NCBI RefSeq assembly: GCF_016735115.1
Contig: NZ_JAERQJ010000006.1
Location: 186,001-250,000, forward strand
DNA: 64,000 bases
Origin: Aquimarina mytili
GTDB lineage: Bacteria > Bacteroidota > Bacteroidia > Flavobacteriales > Flavobacteriaceae
Direction of reading: 5' to 3'
Below the pieces are notes generated by a model. It saw only the letters and a program-made list of their open reading frames with translations. It was not told the DNA's origin and searched no databases. Position 1 is the stretch's first letter. Each line of letters begins with the position of its first letter. A program made the translations under genes and the position numbers. This document shows, in pieces, positions 53,687 to 63,445 of this stretch.

Positions 53687-53748
53687 ATTTTAAATTTTTA
53701 AAGGAAAAACAAATACTTGGTTGTTTTATATATAGAAGCACGATAAAA

Positions 53749-54660
53749 ATGGATAAAGAATATCTTTTAAAGAAATGGTTAGCAGATGATTTAACGCCTT
53801 CTGAAGCTAAAGCTTTTGAAGCGTTAGATGATTATAAAGCACACATAAAAATACTTGACGATGCTCAATTTTTTAAGGCTTCTGAAGTTTCTGAGATTGT
53901 AGGCTTAGAAGAGTTTTATGAAAAGATAAATAGTGCTCCTACCCATTCAGATACTACCATATGGTACAAACCTCTTTTAAGAGTAGCAGCTATTGTAGCA
54001 ATTATACTTGGTGTAGGATCTTTTTTCTTCTTTGATGGAGACGCAAATGTTGGTTCTTTGGCAAGTGAAAAAATTTCTGTAACACTTCCTGATGAATCAG
54101 CTGTGGTATTAAATGCAAAATCAAATATTATATATAATAAGCGTGATTGGAACGAAAAACGAGAAGTAGTTCTTGATGGTGAAGCTTTTTTTAAAGTAAC
54201 TAATGGATCTACCTTTGATGTAATTACAAATGCCGGTAAGGTAAGTGTTTTGGGAACACAATTCAATGTCAAAAATCGTAAGGGATATTTTGAAGTACAG
54301 TGTTTCGAAGGCTTGGTAAATGTGCAATACAATGGTGATGCTAAAAATTTACCAGCAGGATCTACGTTTAAAGTTGTAAATGGGGTAGCAACTTCTGATG
54401 CTACCTCAGATAACGAACCGAAATGGATTAATAATATAAGCGATTTCAAAAGTGTCCCATTCCATGAAGTTATTCAAGAATTTGAAAGACAGTACGATGT
54501 TATTTTTTCATTAGAGAATATAAATACTTCGCGTATATTTACTGGAGGTTTTGTACATACTAATATAGAAGATGGGTTAAAATCCATAACTTTACCTCTA
54601 GATTTGGAATATAAAATTGATTCAAAAAAGCATATTACATTATATAAAAGTAAACTATAG
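53749..54660 (+). CDS. FecR family anti-sigma/signal-transducing protein (with DUF4974)
   Basis: A 303-residue protein. An N-terminal cytoplasmic helical part (about 1-75) is followed by one transmembrane helix (about 77-96). The periplasmic FecR domain follows (VTLPDESAVVLNAKSNIIYNK..., LDGEAFFKVT, VSVLGTQFNVKN, VQCFEGLVNV), and a DUF4974 domain (FKSVPFHEVIQEFERQYDV...) completes it. It holds the FecI-like sigma and receives a signal from the receptor's N-terminal domain. The end overlaps the receptor gene by 44 bases. Confidence 0.92.
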   Translation: MDKEYLLKKWLADDLTPSEAKAFEALDDYKAHIKILDDAQFFKASEVSEIVGLEEFYEKINSAPTHSDTTIWYKPLLRVAAIVAIILGVGSFFFFDGDANVGSLASEKISVTLPDESAVVLNAKSNIIYNKRDWNEKREVVLDGEAFFKVTNGSTFDVITNAGKVSVLGTQFNVKNRKGYFEVQCFEGLVNVQYNGDAKNLPAGSTFKVVNGVATSDATSDNEPKWINNISDFKSVPFHEVIQEFERQYDVIFSLENINTSRIFTGGFVHTNIEDGLKSITLPLDLEYKIDSKKHITLYKSKL

Positions 54661-57157
54661 TTGGCATGCTATTGCCGCACTATGGTTGTTGTTTTGTATT
54701 TTCTCTTCTCATGCACAAGACATTGATAATAAAATAGCACTGATCGATGTTATTTCGGATTTAGAAGATCGCTTTCAATACAAGTTTACATTTGCAGACG
54801 ATACTATTGAAGGAATTTTTGTACCTCCCCCTAACGTAGAATATTCTTTTGAAGAAGTTTTAAAATTTCTTGATTTACAAACTAATTTAAGATATAGCAT
54901 ACTCGCAAATAACTTTGTGTCCATAAACAAGAAGAGCTCTTCTTTCGTAATTTGTGGAGTTCTTAAAGATAATTACACCAAATCTTTTCTTCAAGGCGCT
55001 TCTGTGCAAGGAAAAAAAACAGCCGTTATTAGCAATTCAAATGGAGAGTTTGAACTCGAGGTTTTTGCTGATACCGAAACTATTATTATTGGTCATTTGG
55101 GATATAATACGTTATACCGACTTGCAAATTCTTTTGTTGTCAATGAGTGCTCTGAAATTTTTATGGATGTTAAAACAGAAACATTATCAGAAGTAATACT
55201 TAGTAATTATATAGTTAAAGGTATTGATAAGACCAGTGATGGAAGCTTTCAAATAGACTATAAAAATTTTGGTATTCTTCCAGGACTTATTGAGGCAGAT
55301 GTTTTACAAACCGTACAGGCATTGCCAGGGATCCAAAGTGCAGATGAAACAGTTTCTAATATTAATATACGTGGCGGTACTCATGACCAGAATCTCATAC
55401 TTTGGGATGGAATAAAAATGTATCAATCGGGTCATTTTTTTGGGTTAATATCTGCTATAAATCCATTGATCACCAGAAAAGCAAAGTTGCTAAAAAATGG
55501 AACTAGCCCAGAATTTACAGATGGAGTTTCTGGAACTATGATAATGAATACTGATACTGCGATTAATGATGATTTTAGAGCAGGTATAGGTGTTAATATG
55601 ATTAATACCGATGTTTTTTCTGATATTCCTTTAGGAAATAAATCTTCTATACAAGTGACAGCGAGAAAATCAATTCGAGATATAGCAGAAACACCAACTT
55701 ATTCTCAATATTCCGATAGAATTTCGCAGGACAGTGAGGTCGAAGGTCAAAATTTCTTAACCTCAGACATTGGTTTCGATTTTTATGATGTCAACCTGCG
55801 ATGGAATTATAATGTAACCCATAAGGATAAACTAAGAATAAATTTTTTGACCATTAACAATGAACTCGTTTTTTCAGAAAATGCAACAATAGATAATACT
55901 CTGATATCTAGACAGAGTAGCTTAAGTCAGAATAGCTTTGCCGGAGGTGTATGGTATCAAAGAAATTGGAATGATAAGTTTAGATCAGTGTTGCAGATAT
56001 ACGAAACAGATTATATCCTTAAATCCATTAATGCTAACCTTCAACAAGAACAACGGTTTTTACAAAAAAATACTGTGTCTGAAACAGGTCTTAAGTTAAA
56101 GGGGTATTATGATTTCAATGATAAGATTACTTTTTTAAATGGTTATCAATTTATAGAGACGGGAGTGTCTAACCTTAATGACATAGATTCTCCTGTTTTT
56201 AGAGAAAAAAGAGATAGAGTTATACGTACCCATAGCCTATTTTCTCAAATACATTATACACCTCATAGATCTGCTTCTTTTAATTTAGGAGTTCGTTATA
56301 ATTATAATGATAAATTTAATACGCATATCGTAGAGCCCAGGTTAAGTTATAATCAAGAAGTCTTCAAGTATTTTAATATAGAAATATTGGGAGAATTTAA
56401 ACATCAGAACACATCACAGATTATAAATTTTCAAAATGATTTTTTAGGGATAGAAAAAAGAAGATGGGTACTATCTAACGATGATGATATCCCGGTAATC
56501 AAAAGCAGGCAAATCTCCTTAGGTTTACAATACAATAGATTTGGTTGGCTTGTAAATGCCGAGGGATACTACAAAAAAGTTAAAGGCATAACTGCAAGAA
56601 GTCAGGGATTCCAGAATCAATACGAATTTGTTCGTGCTATTGGCGATTATACAGTAAAAGGAGTTGATTTTTTATTGAATAAAAGATACAAGAATTTGAG
56701 CACATGGATGAGTTATTCTTATGCACATAACGAGTATCTTTTTGAAACCTTTGAAGAACGTAAGTTTCCTAATAATATTGAAATTACGCATTCTGTAACA
56801 TTGGGATCCTCGTATTCTTTTCGTGATTTTAAAATTTCTGCAGGTCTGAATTGGAATTCAGGATTGCCAACGACTAGACCAATTCCGGATAGTCCAATTG
56901 CTTCCAATCAAATTAATTATCAAAGCTCAAATAGTAGTAGGTTAGACGAGTATCTTAGAATTGACCTATCAGCAACATATGATTTTAAAATTAGCAAAAA
57001 TATTCAGGCACATACGGGGTTTTCGATATGGAATCTTACAGATAGACAAAATGTGATCAATAATTATTATCGAATTAATGAACAAAACCTACCTCAGGAA
57101 GTAATAGAATCATCTCTAAGTATTACTCCAAATGCTACATTTAGAGTGTCTTTTTAG
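54617..57157 (+). CDS. TonB-dependent receptor with STN domain (FecA-like)
   Basis: An 846-residue outer-membrane receptor. The TTG start overlaps fecR by 44 bases. After a signal peptide (ending SSHAQ) come an STN domain (about 36-90, IDVISDLEDRFQYKFTF...), a carboxypeptidase-regulatory-like beta domain (about 112-190), the plug (about 230-320, with RGGTHDQNLILWDGIKMYQ) and the 22-strand barrel ending in ATFRVSF. The STN domain fits signalling through the FecR protein. No SusD-like gene follows, so it is not a SusCD pair; the ligand is unknown. Confidence 0.92.
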   Translation: MIQKSILHYIKVNYSWHAIAALWLLFCIFSSHAQDIDNKIALIDVISDLEDRFQYKFTFADDTIEGIFVPPPNVEYSFEEVLKFLDLQTNLRYSILANNFVSINKKSSSFVICGVLKDNYTKSFLQGASVQGKKTAVISNSNGEFELEVFADTETIIIGHLGYNTLYRLANSFVVNECSEIFMDVKTETLSEVILSNYIVKGIDKTSDGSFQIDYKNFGILPGLIEADVLQTVQALPGIQSADETVSNINIRGGTHDQNLILWDGIKMYQSGHFFGLISAINPLITRKAKLLKNGTSPEFTDGVSGTMIMNTDTAINDDFRAGIGVNMINTDVFSDIPLGNKSSIQVTARKSIRDIAETPTYSQYSDRISQDSEVEGQNFLTSDIGFDFYDVNLRWNYNVTHKDKLRINFLTINNELVFSENATIDNTLISRQSSLSQNSFAGGVWYQRNWNDKFRSVLQIYETDYILKSINANLQQEQRFLQKNTVSETGLKLKGYYDFNDKITFLNGYQFIETGVSNLNDIDSPVFREKRDRVIRTHSLFSQIHYTPHRSASFNLGVRYNYNDKFNTHIVEPRLSYNQEVFKYFNIEILGEFKHQNTSQIINFQNDFLGIEKRRWVLSNDDDIPVIKSRQISLGLQYNRFGWLVNAEGYYKKVKGITARSQGFQNQYEFVRAIGDYTVKGVDFLLNKRYKNLSTWMSYSYAHNEYLFETFEERKFPNNIEITHSVTLGSSYSFRDFKISAGLNWNSGLPTTRPIPDSPIASNQINYQSSNSSRLDEYLRIDLSATYDFKISKNIQAHTGFSIWNLTDRQNVINNYYRINEQNLPQEVIESSLSITPNATFRVSF

Positions 57158-57170
57158 AGGTTAGGAATGA

Positions 57171-58277
57171 TTAGTTAATTAGTAAATTAATTTTTTCCCA
57201 TAAACTATTATCAAAGCTTGATGGACCCAATAATGATTCTCCTGCATTGTCCCCCATTCTTACAATAACAAGATTCTGACTTGGAACGATATATAGTTTT
57301 TGATCATCTTTACCTAGACCAGCAATAAGATCGTCTGGAGCATTTGGTATTAGTTTTCCGGGAAATTCTATTTCAGCAGCAGGTGTTCTAAAGCTATTTT
57401 TTCCATTCAACCACCATAAATATCCATAGGCTTGATTTAAATTTTGTGACATAGTAGTCATCTCTTTAAAAAAATCTTGATCGGACAAAATCTCCTCTGT
57501 ATCCCAGGAACCATTATTCAAATTTAATAAGCCAAAACGCGCCATGCTTCTGGCTGTACTATAATAAATATTAGCAAATCCAAAACTTAACCAAGTGCCA
57601 TTCATACCAATTCTGTTTTTTATTTTGGTATCAAAATAGCTTTCAAAATTTTGATTTGCGGCTCCAGATACTATGTCGGTTAAGACTGTATATGTAGCAT
57701 TGTGGTAATACCAAAAAGTACTCGGTTTGTTTAGATAGGTTAGGCAGTCGCTATTTGTGCAATTTTGGTTAGAAACATTATAATCTAACCCGGTGGTCAT
57801 GGTTAAATGATTTTTAATAGTAATCATGTTTTCCTGTTCACTGGTGAGTGTAGCCCATCCGGTACCCAAGTAGTTATGTGAAGCCTCATTAATACTTAAT
57901 AAATTTTCTTGTTGTGCGACTCCAATAGTAAATGCGGTTAAGGTTTTTCCAGCAGAATACCATGGATTATTATCTTCTGCGGTGGCCCCATTAAAATATT
58001 TTTCTATTACTATTTTACCGTTCTTAAGGATAATAAAAGCTTTAGTAGACTTTTCTTTTAAAAAATCATACAGTTGTTGTTCATTATTTGAATTCCATCC
58101 CAAATCTGATACAGAAACGGTTTGCCATGAGTTGGTGTCTATTGGAGGGAAATAGAGTGCTGAAACGTCTAAAGGGTTGGGGTTTTCAGAATTTTGATTA
58201 ATTATTTCAGAGGTACTATCAGAACATGAAATATTAAAAAAAATCATGACGAGTATTAGCATAAAAATCTTATTCAT
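57171..58277 (-). CDS. Serine hydrolase lipoprotein, beta-lactamase/class C fold
   Basis: About 368 residues with a lipobox (ILVMIFFNISC). The start MNKIFMLIL was preferred over the ATG 6 bases upstream. The active-site SxxK motif is SAGK (near residue 108) within NPWYSAGKTLTAFTIG, and YHN in WYYHNATYTVLTDIV corresponds to the second motif. Members include esterases, peptidases and, rarely, beta-lactamases; resistance should not be assumed. It is convergent with the TonB receptor gene, 13 bases apart. Confidence 0.88.
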   Translation of the reverse strand: MNKIFMLILVMIFFNISCSDSTSEIINQNSENPNPLDVSALYFPPIDTNSWQTVSVSDLGWNSNNEQQLYDFLKEKSTKAFIILKNGKIVIEKYFNGATAEDNNPWYSAGKTLTAFTIGVAQQENLLSINEASHNYLGTGWATLTSEQENMITIKNHLTMTTGLDYNVSNQNCTNSDCLTYLNKPSTFWYYHNATYTVLTDIVSGAANQNFESYFDTKIKNRIGMNGTWLSFGFANIYYSTARSMARFGLLNLNNGSWDTEEILSDQDFFKEMTTMSQNLNQAYGYLWWLNGKNSFRTPAAEIEFPGKLIPNAPDDLIAGLGKDDQKLYIVPSQNLVIVRMGDNAGESLLGPSSFDNSLWEKINLLIN

Positions 58278-58387
58278 AAACAAGGGCTTTGTAGGTTAAG
58301 ACTATACAATATACAAAAGGTTTAACAAAGGCTATCTTTAATATTTAGAGATATTAGATTTATAGTCGATACTTTACTTAATCGTTG

Positions 58388-58395
58388 TATCTTTG
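58388..58395 (+). promoter_or_regulatory. Candidate -7 promoter element (TAnnTTTG) of rimO
   Basis: TATCTTTG, followed by CACACC, lies 20 bases before the rimO start. It shows that rimO probably has its own promoter here. No good -33 TTTG was seen. Confidence 0.5.
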
Positions 58396-58415
58396 CACAC
58401 CTTTATTCAAAAGAT

Positions 58416-59717
58416 ATGAGAACAAAGAGCCTGAAGAAAAATAAAATTAACGTAGTTACCCTTGGTTGTAGTAAGAATGTCTATGATAGCGAAGTACTTA
58501 TGGGGCAGCTTAAAGCAAACAATAAAGAAGTTGTACATGAAGAGGAAGGGAATATTGTAGTTATTAATACCTGCGGCTTTATCGCAAATGCAAAAGAAGA
58601 ATCTGTAAATACAATCCTCGAATACGTACAGAAAAAAGATGAAGGTGTAGTTGATAAAGTTTTTGTTACAGGATGTCTGTCAGAGAGATACAAACCAGAT
58701 TTAGAAGAAGAAATTCCAGATGTAGATCAATATTTTGGAACTACTGAACTTCCAGGGCTATTAAAGGCATTAGGAGCAGACTATAAACATGAGTTGATCG
58801 GAGAACGATGTACTACTACGCCAAAAAATTATGCCTATCTTAAGATTGCCGAAGGATGTGATCGTCCATGCTCTTTTTGTGCCATTCCTTTAATGAGAGG
58901 GAAACATAAATCTACGCCTATTGAAGAGTTGGTAGTAGAAGCAGAAAAACTTGCCACGGATGGGGTTAAAGAATTAATATTAATTGCCCAGGACCTTACG
59001 TACTATGGTTTAGATTTATATAAAGAAAGAAAACTTGCCGATTTACTCAAAAAATTGGTAAAAGTTGAAGGTATAGAATGGATTCGTTTACATTATGCAT
59101 TTCCTACTGGTTTTCCTATGGACGTATTGGAAGTAATGAAAGAAGAAGATAAAGTGTGTAACTATATCGATATACCTCTTCAGCATATAGCAGATCCTAT
59201 ATTAAAATCGATGCGTCGAGGTACTACAAAGGCAAAAACCACAAAACTTTTAGAAGAGTTTAGAGGTGCTGTACCCGAAATGGCAATTCGTACTACACTT
59301 ATTGTAGGATATCCTGGTGAAACACAAGAAGACTTTGAAACTCTTAGAGATTGGGTTAAAGAAATGCGTTTTGAGCGATTAGGATGCTTTACATATTCGC
59401 ATGAAGAAAATACTCATGCTTATAATCTGGAAGATGATGTGCCAGAAGAGATAAAAATGCAACGTGCAAATGAGATCATGGAAATTCAATCTCAAATTTC
59501 TTGGGAATTGAATCAACAAAAAATTGGACAAACTTTTAAGATCGTTATTGATCGCAAAGAAGGAAACTATTTTGTAGGTCGTACCGAGTTTGATTCTCCA
59601 GATGTTGATAATGAAGTGTTAATCGATGCTTCAAACTTTTATCTTAAAACAGGTGAGTATACTACGGTTAAAATAATTGAAGCAGAAGATTTTGATCTTT
59701 ATGGAGAACCGATATAG
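58416..59717 (+). CDS. rimO: Ribosomal protein S12 methylthiotransferase RimO
   Basis: A 433-residue radical SAM enzyme that adds a methylthio group to an Asp of ribosomal protein S12. The N-terminal UPF0004 domain has its three cluster cysteines (C18, C53, C87), the radical SAM motif is CDRPCSFC (C148, C152, C155), and the C-terminus is a TRAM domain. LGCSKNVYDSEVLMGQL and FPTGFPMDVLEVM are RimO-like rather than MiaB-like. From memory it normally follows ftsY in Bacteroidota. Confidence 0.97.
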   Translation: MRTKSLKKNKINVVTLGCSKNVYDSEVLMGQLKANNKEVVHEEEGNIVVINTCGFIANAKEESVNTILEYVQKKDEGVVDKVFVTGCLSERYKPDLEEEIPDVDQYFGTTELPGLLKALGADYKHELIGERCTTTPKNYAYLKIAEGCDRPCSFCAIPLMRGKHKSTPIEELVVEAEKLATDGVKELILIAQDLTYYGLDLYKERKLADLLKKLVKVEGIEWIRLHYAFPTGFPMDVLEVMKEEDKVCNYIDIPLQHIADPILKSMRRGTTKAKTTKLLEEFRGAVPEMAIRTTLIVGYPGETQEDFETLRDWVKEMRFERLGCFTYSHEENTHAYNLEDDVPEEIKMQRANEIMEIQSQISWELNQQKIGQTFKIVIDRKEGNYFVGRTEFDSPDVDNEVLIDASNFYLKTGEYTTVKIIEAEDFDLYGEPI

Positions 59718-59757
59718 TTCTAAAGATTAATTTGGATGATTTTTTACAAAAGAAAAA

Positions 59758-59784
59758 GGAAGCTTAGTGGTAAGCTTCCTTTTG
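59758..59784 (+). terminator. Terminator downstream of rimO
   Basis: GGAAGCTTA and TAAGCTTCC form a perfect 9-base-pair stem with a GTGG loop, followed by TTTTGT. Confidence 0.85.
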
Positions 59785-59869
59785 TAATCTTAATAGGATC
59801 TTTTATTTTAGGGCTAACTCAAATACAAAGAGAACTATTATGATTTGGGGTATTATATATGATGTAAGA

Positions 59870-60058
59870 TTATCCTACAGTGTTGAATTCTAAACCTCCA
59901 TCAGTTTCGTTATACTGATCGATGATTTTTTCTTGGTCTGTATCTGGAGTTAAACCAGGGGTGTTTTCTCTTGATAATGTTGCATCTTCAAATGATTCTG
60001 CTTCACAAGAAAAAAGTGCAATAGCTATAACTAGTAGAAGTGGTAATTTTTTAATCAT
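59870..60058 (-). CDS. Small lipoprotein of unknown function
   Basis: A 62-residue protein with MIKKLPLLLVIAIALFSC at the start, an obvious lipobox (Cys 18) and a 44-residue acidic, disordered-looking mature part ending GGLEFNTVG. Comparable tiny lipoproteins are common in Flavobacteriia. A -7 promoter element is seen upstream. No function can be offered. Confidence 0.72.
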   Translation of the reverse strand: MIKKLPLLLVIAIALFSCEAESFEDATLSRENTPGLTPDTDQEKIIDQYNETDGGLEFNTVG

Positions 60059-60101
60059 CTTTTTTAAATTTTTGTTTTTTTTTGTTCGTTAAATTCGGCG
60101 G

Positions 60102-60109
60102 CAAATGTA
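60102..60109 (-). promoter_or_regulatory. Candidate -7 promoter element (TACATTTG) of the small lipoprotein
   Basis: TACATTTG on the minus strand lies about 43 bases before the start codon and matches TAnnTTTG. A TTTG is found 15 bases further upstream, slightly closer than usual. Confidence 0.45.
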
Positions 60110-60483
60110 TGTAAAATAGTAAAGCAAAATCTTAAAGATTTACTAATGAAAGGCTTGTAATCTATAGGGATAGTGAAGTGTGAATTAAGAAGTTTGTAAC
60201 GGAGTTAAGGGAATGACTTCGGAAATAATAACACTCTAAAGGAATCGAGTGAGTTTTGTTTAAATTTTGATCAATTTTATTGAAAAAAAAGAAATCTAAA
60301 AAAGGGTTTAAAAACCAGTATTATTAACAATTTGATAACATTGGGGCTATTTTTTAGTTTAGTATTGATGTATATTCAGTGTAACGTATGTTTAATTGAT
60401 AATAATTCATTTTATTGATGATGAATATGTCGCCTTCTTAATAATTGTGAAGAGCATAAATTGATTTCATAATTTACAAAGCT
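60110..60483. other. Long intergenic region without recognised content
   Basis: This AT-rich stretch of nearly 400 bases has no convincing reading frame, tRNA-like fold or terminator. It could hold an unrecognised small RNA or simply be spacer. Confidence 0.4.
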
Positions 60484-61176
60484 TTATGCATTTAATATAG
60501 TCAGTTTTTGCCAGATTTTTCTACTTAAGCCTGTAGTGAGAATTTCAATTTCATTTACAGCTCTTACAACAGATTCATCGGGCAAGCTTTGAGAATATAG
60601 TGCAGCAACTTTTCCAATAAGCGCTGCAGTTTCAGAACAGTAATCAAGATAGCGTTGAAGTTCAAACTTTGTAAGTGATCGTTTTGGAGAATTTTGTGTT
60701 GCAGTTTCGGGTAAATCTGCTACATATGGATCTTTCGTTAATTGATGCATGTCTATAACGTGTGCAATTACTCGCAATTGATTTAGAGAAGTAAGAGCTC
60801 GTTTCGTTTTTAATCTTGATTCCAGAGATATAAGAAAAAATATTGCTGCACCAATCAATATAATGTCGTTAAATATAGCCTCAGAAATTGTAACCACATT
60901 GGCCAATGTAGTATTTTCGATTTCTAGATCTATATATGTAATACTATAAAGTAGTCCTCCAAGACCAATTAATATAATTAGATAAGAACATATTCTTAAT
61001 GCAATATTTGGGGTAGAAATCCAGTCAATATTGCGTTTACTTTGTTGAGCGACATGTAAGAATTGGAGGCAAACATCTTTAAGAGAAGATTCGGGAAAGC
61101 GATCTGAGATTCGCTTTTCTAATAAATCAATGGTTTTAATAATCTTTTCTGGTTTTAAAACTATCGCTTCATTCAT
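60484..61176 (-). CDS. Membrane protein of unknown function (two transmembrane segments)
   Basis: A 230-residue protein; the ATG start (MNEAIVLKPEK) was preferred over an upstream TTG. A cytoplasmic helical part of about 60 residues is followed by two hydrophobic segments (about 62-85 and 100-120) and a C-terminal helical cytoplasmic domain (LTSLNQLRVIAHVIDMHQLTKDP, ELQRYLDYCSETAALIGKVAALYSQ). I believe the family is widespread in bacteria but uncharacterised. It stands alone with a spacer on each side. Confidence 0.72.
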   Translation of the reverse strand: MNEAIVLKPEKIIKTIDLLEKRISDRFPESSLKDVCLQFLHVAQQSKRNIDWISTPNIALRICSYLIILIGLGGLLYSITYIDLEIENTTLANVVTISEAIFNDIILIGAAIFFLISLESRLKTKRALTSLNQLRVIAHVIDMHQLTKDPYVADLPETATQNSPKRSLTKFELQRYLDYCSETAALIGKVAALYSQSLPDESVVRAVNEIEILTTGLSRKIWQKLTILNA

Positions 61177-61206
61177 AAGCGGCAATATATATAAAATATT
61201 AAACTA

Positions 61207-61249
61207 AAAAAGCACACAAAACGATTTTAAAGTCGTTTTGTGTGCTTTT
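61207..61249 (-). terminator. Terminator of the M3 peptidase gene
   Basis: AAAAGCACACAAAACGA and its full complement form a 17-base-pair stem with a short loop. On the minus strand it ends in a T-run. Confidence 0.9.
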
Positions 61250-61274
61250 AAATACATCTTTTATAATAAAAAGT

Positions 61275-63434
61275 TTAGTTTACCGGAAAACCACGATCTT
61301 TCATCAAAGCTTCGATTTTAGCATCACGTCCTCTAAATTTTTTATATGCTTCAGCTGGATCCATAGCGTTACGTGGTGCAAATAAGTATTTTACTAGTTT
61401 AGAGGCAACTTCTTTATCATAGAATCCTCCAGGGGCTTCGGCAAAAGCTTCTGCAGCATCCGAAGTTAATACATCAGCCCACATATAACCATAGTATGCC
61501 GTTGCGTACCCTTCACCCGAAAAAACATGCCCGAAATGCGGTGTTCTATGACGCATTACGAGTTCTTTTGGCATTTTGAGTGCTGCCAAAGTTTCTCTTT
61601 CAAATGTGTCTATATCTATGTTACTTGGATCGGCCAGATGTAGCTTCATATCTATAATTGCAGAGGCTAAATATTCTGTTGTAGCAAAACCTTGATTAAA
61701 AGTAGCAGCCTTTTTTACTTTATCAATTAACGATTTTGGCATTGGCTTTCCTGTCTTATGGTGCACCAAATAATTGTCAATTACTTGATCGGTAGATAGC
61801 CAACGTTCTAATAATTGTGATTGAAATTCGGTATAATCTCTTACACCACCGTTTAATGTAGGATATCTTACTTCAGAAGAGAAAAAGTGCAACGCATGAC
61901 CAAATTCATGAAAAAACGTTTCGGCGTCATCCCAAGAAACCAATACCGGTTCTCCAGGAGCTGGTTTTACAAAGTTTGAGTTATTTGATCCTAATACATT
62001 TTTTTTACCGTCAAAAGTTGTATGGCTTCTATATGTTGTTGCCCAAGCGCCTGATCGCTTACCCGTTCTGGCAAAAGGATCGAGGTACCAAAGTCCAATA
62101 TGTTCTCCTGAAGTTTTGTCGTTTACTTCCCAGACTTTTACATCTTCATGAAATACAGGAACCTTTCCTGGTTCTGTAGGTGTGAATTTAAAATTGAATA
62201 ATTCACCAGCAACAAAGAACATGGCTTCTCTTAGTTTATCTAGTTGTAGGTATTGTTTAACTTCGTCAGAATCGAGGTTATACTTTTTCTTTCTAACTTT
62301 TTCGGCATAGTAGCGATAGTCCCAAGGTTCAATAGTAATCTTATCTCCATTGGCACTAGCTATTGATTGCATATCTGCCACTTCTTCTTTTACACGTGCA
62401 ATAGCTGCAGGCCAAACGGCATTCATTAATTTATTGGCATTTTGGGGGTTCTTTGCCATTCTATTCTGTAATCTCCAATCGGCATAATTTTCATACCCTA
62501 ATAGAGCAACACGTTCTTTTCTTAATTTTAAAATTTTGGCAATATTTTCATTGTTGTCGTATTGATCTCCATTATCTCCTCTAGAGTAATAGTTCTTCCA
62601 TACTTTTTCTCGTAATTCTCTCTCGGTAGAATAGGTGAGAAAAGGATCCATAGAAGAACGAGTATTGGTTATTGCGTATTTTCCTTCTTGACCACGATCT
62701 TTTGCTGCTTTAGCATACGATTTGATTAAAGATTCAGACAAGCCTCCCAACTGATCTTTGGTAATGTAAGTGACATATCCTTCTTCATCGGCCAATACAT
62801 TGTTAGAGAAACTGGTATATAATTCTGATAATTCTTTATTAATTTGAGCATAGCGTTGTTTTTTTTCTTCATCTAACTCTGCTCCTCTCATGGCATAATT
62901 TTCATATATAAGTTGAACCACTCTTTGTTGGTCATCTTCAAGTGGAGTCTTTAAAGAGTTTTCATAAACCGCTTTAATACGTTGAAATAATTTAGTGTTT
63001 TGAAAAATCTTTGATCTAAATTCGGATAATTTAGGAGCCATTTCTTTTTGAATTTCTCTAAATTCTGGAGATGAGGTGTTACTTCTTAAAATTCCGTAAT
63101 ATGTAGAAACTCGGTCAAATTGTGCACCAGATTTTTCCAATGCTACAATTGTATTGTCAAAAGTAGGAGCATCAGGGTTATTTACAATGTCTTTAATCTC
63201 CTTAAGATTGATTTCCATTGCTTTTAATAATGCAGGTTTAACGTCGGTAATATTCATCTTATCAAATGCAGGAGTGCCTCCAAAAGGACCGGTCCATTCT
63301 GCAAGTAATATGTTTTCCGTTTTTTCTGATGTCATTGCTTTTACAGGTTCTTTCTTTTGATTACAACTAGAAATAAGGACAATAAGAGATAGTGTTATTG
63401 TCTTCAGGGTAATTGAAATATATGAATTGCTCAT
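61275..63434 (-). CDS. M3 family zinc metallopeptidase (Dcp/oligopeptidase A-like), lipoprotein
   Basis: A 719-residue peptidase. The N-terminus has a lipobox (LIVLISSC, Cys 24), so the enzyme is anchored in the cell envelope. The zinc motif HEFGHALHFF lies near residue 510, and ARTGKRSGAW, YRSHTTFDGKKNVLGSN and FGHVFSGEGYATAYYGYMW are typical of dipeptidyl carboxypeptidase. It degrades small peptides. It is the upstream neighbour of the membrane protein gene but ends in its own strong terminator. Confidence 0.95.
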   Translation of the reverse strand: MSNSYISITLKTITLSLIVLISSCNQKKEPVKAMTSEKTENILLAEWTGPFGGTPAFDKMNITDVKPALLKAMEINLKEIKDIVNNPDAPTFDNTIVALEKSGAQFDRVSTYYGILRSNTSSPEFREIQKEMAPKLSEFRSKIFQNTKLFQRIKAVYENSLKTPLEDDQQRVVQLIYENYAMRGAELDEEKKQRYAQINKELSELYTSFSNNVLADEEGYVTYITKDQLGGLSESLIKSYAKAAKDRGQEGKYAITNTRSSMDPFLTYSTERELREKVWKNYYSRGDNGDQYDNNENIAKILKLRKERVALLGYENYADWRLQNRMAKNPQNANKLMNAVWPAAIARVKEEVADMQSIASANGDKITIEPWDYRYYAEKVRKKKYNLDSDEVKQYLQLDKLREAMFFVAGELFNFKFTPTEPGKVPVFHEDVKVWEVNDKTSGEHIGLWYLDPFARTGKRSGAWATTYRSHTTFDGKKNVLGSNNSNFVKPAPGEPVLVSWDDAETFFHEFGHALHFFSSEVRYPTLNGGVRDYTEFQSQLLERWLSTDQVIDNYLVHHKTGKPMPKSLIDKVKKAATFNQGFATTEYLASAIIDMKLHLADPSNIDIDTFERETLAALKMPKELVMRHRTPHFGHVFSGEGYATAYYGYMWADVLTSDAAEAFAEAPGGFYDKEVASKLVKYLFAPRNAMDPAEAYKKFRGRDAKIEALMKDRGFPVN

Positions 63435-63445
63435 GAGTATTTATT

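Noticed and set aside
57171..58277. Calling the serine hydrolase a beta-lactam resistance gene
   Set aside because: The SxxK/YxN fold is shared with many esterases and peptidases; nothing shows activity on antibiotics.
60110..60483. Possible small RNA or tRNA in the long intergenic region
   Set aside because: No cloverleaf, strong hairpin or promoter/terminator pair was found.
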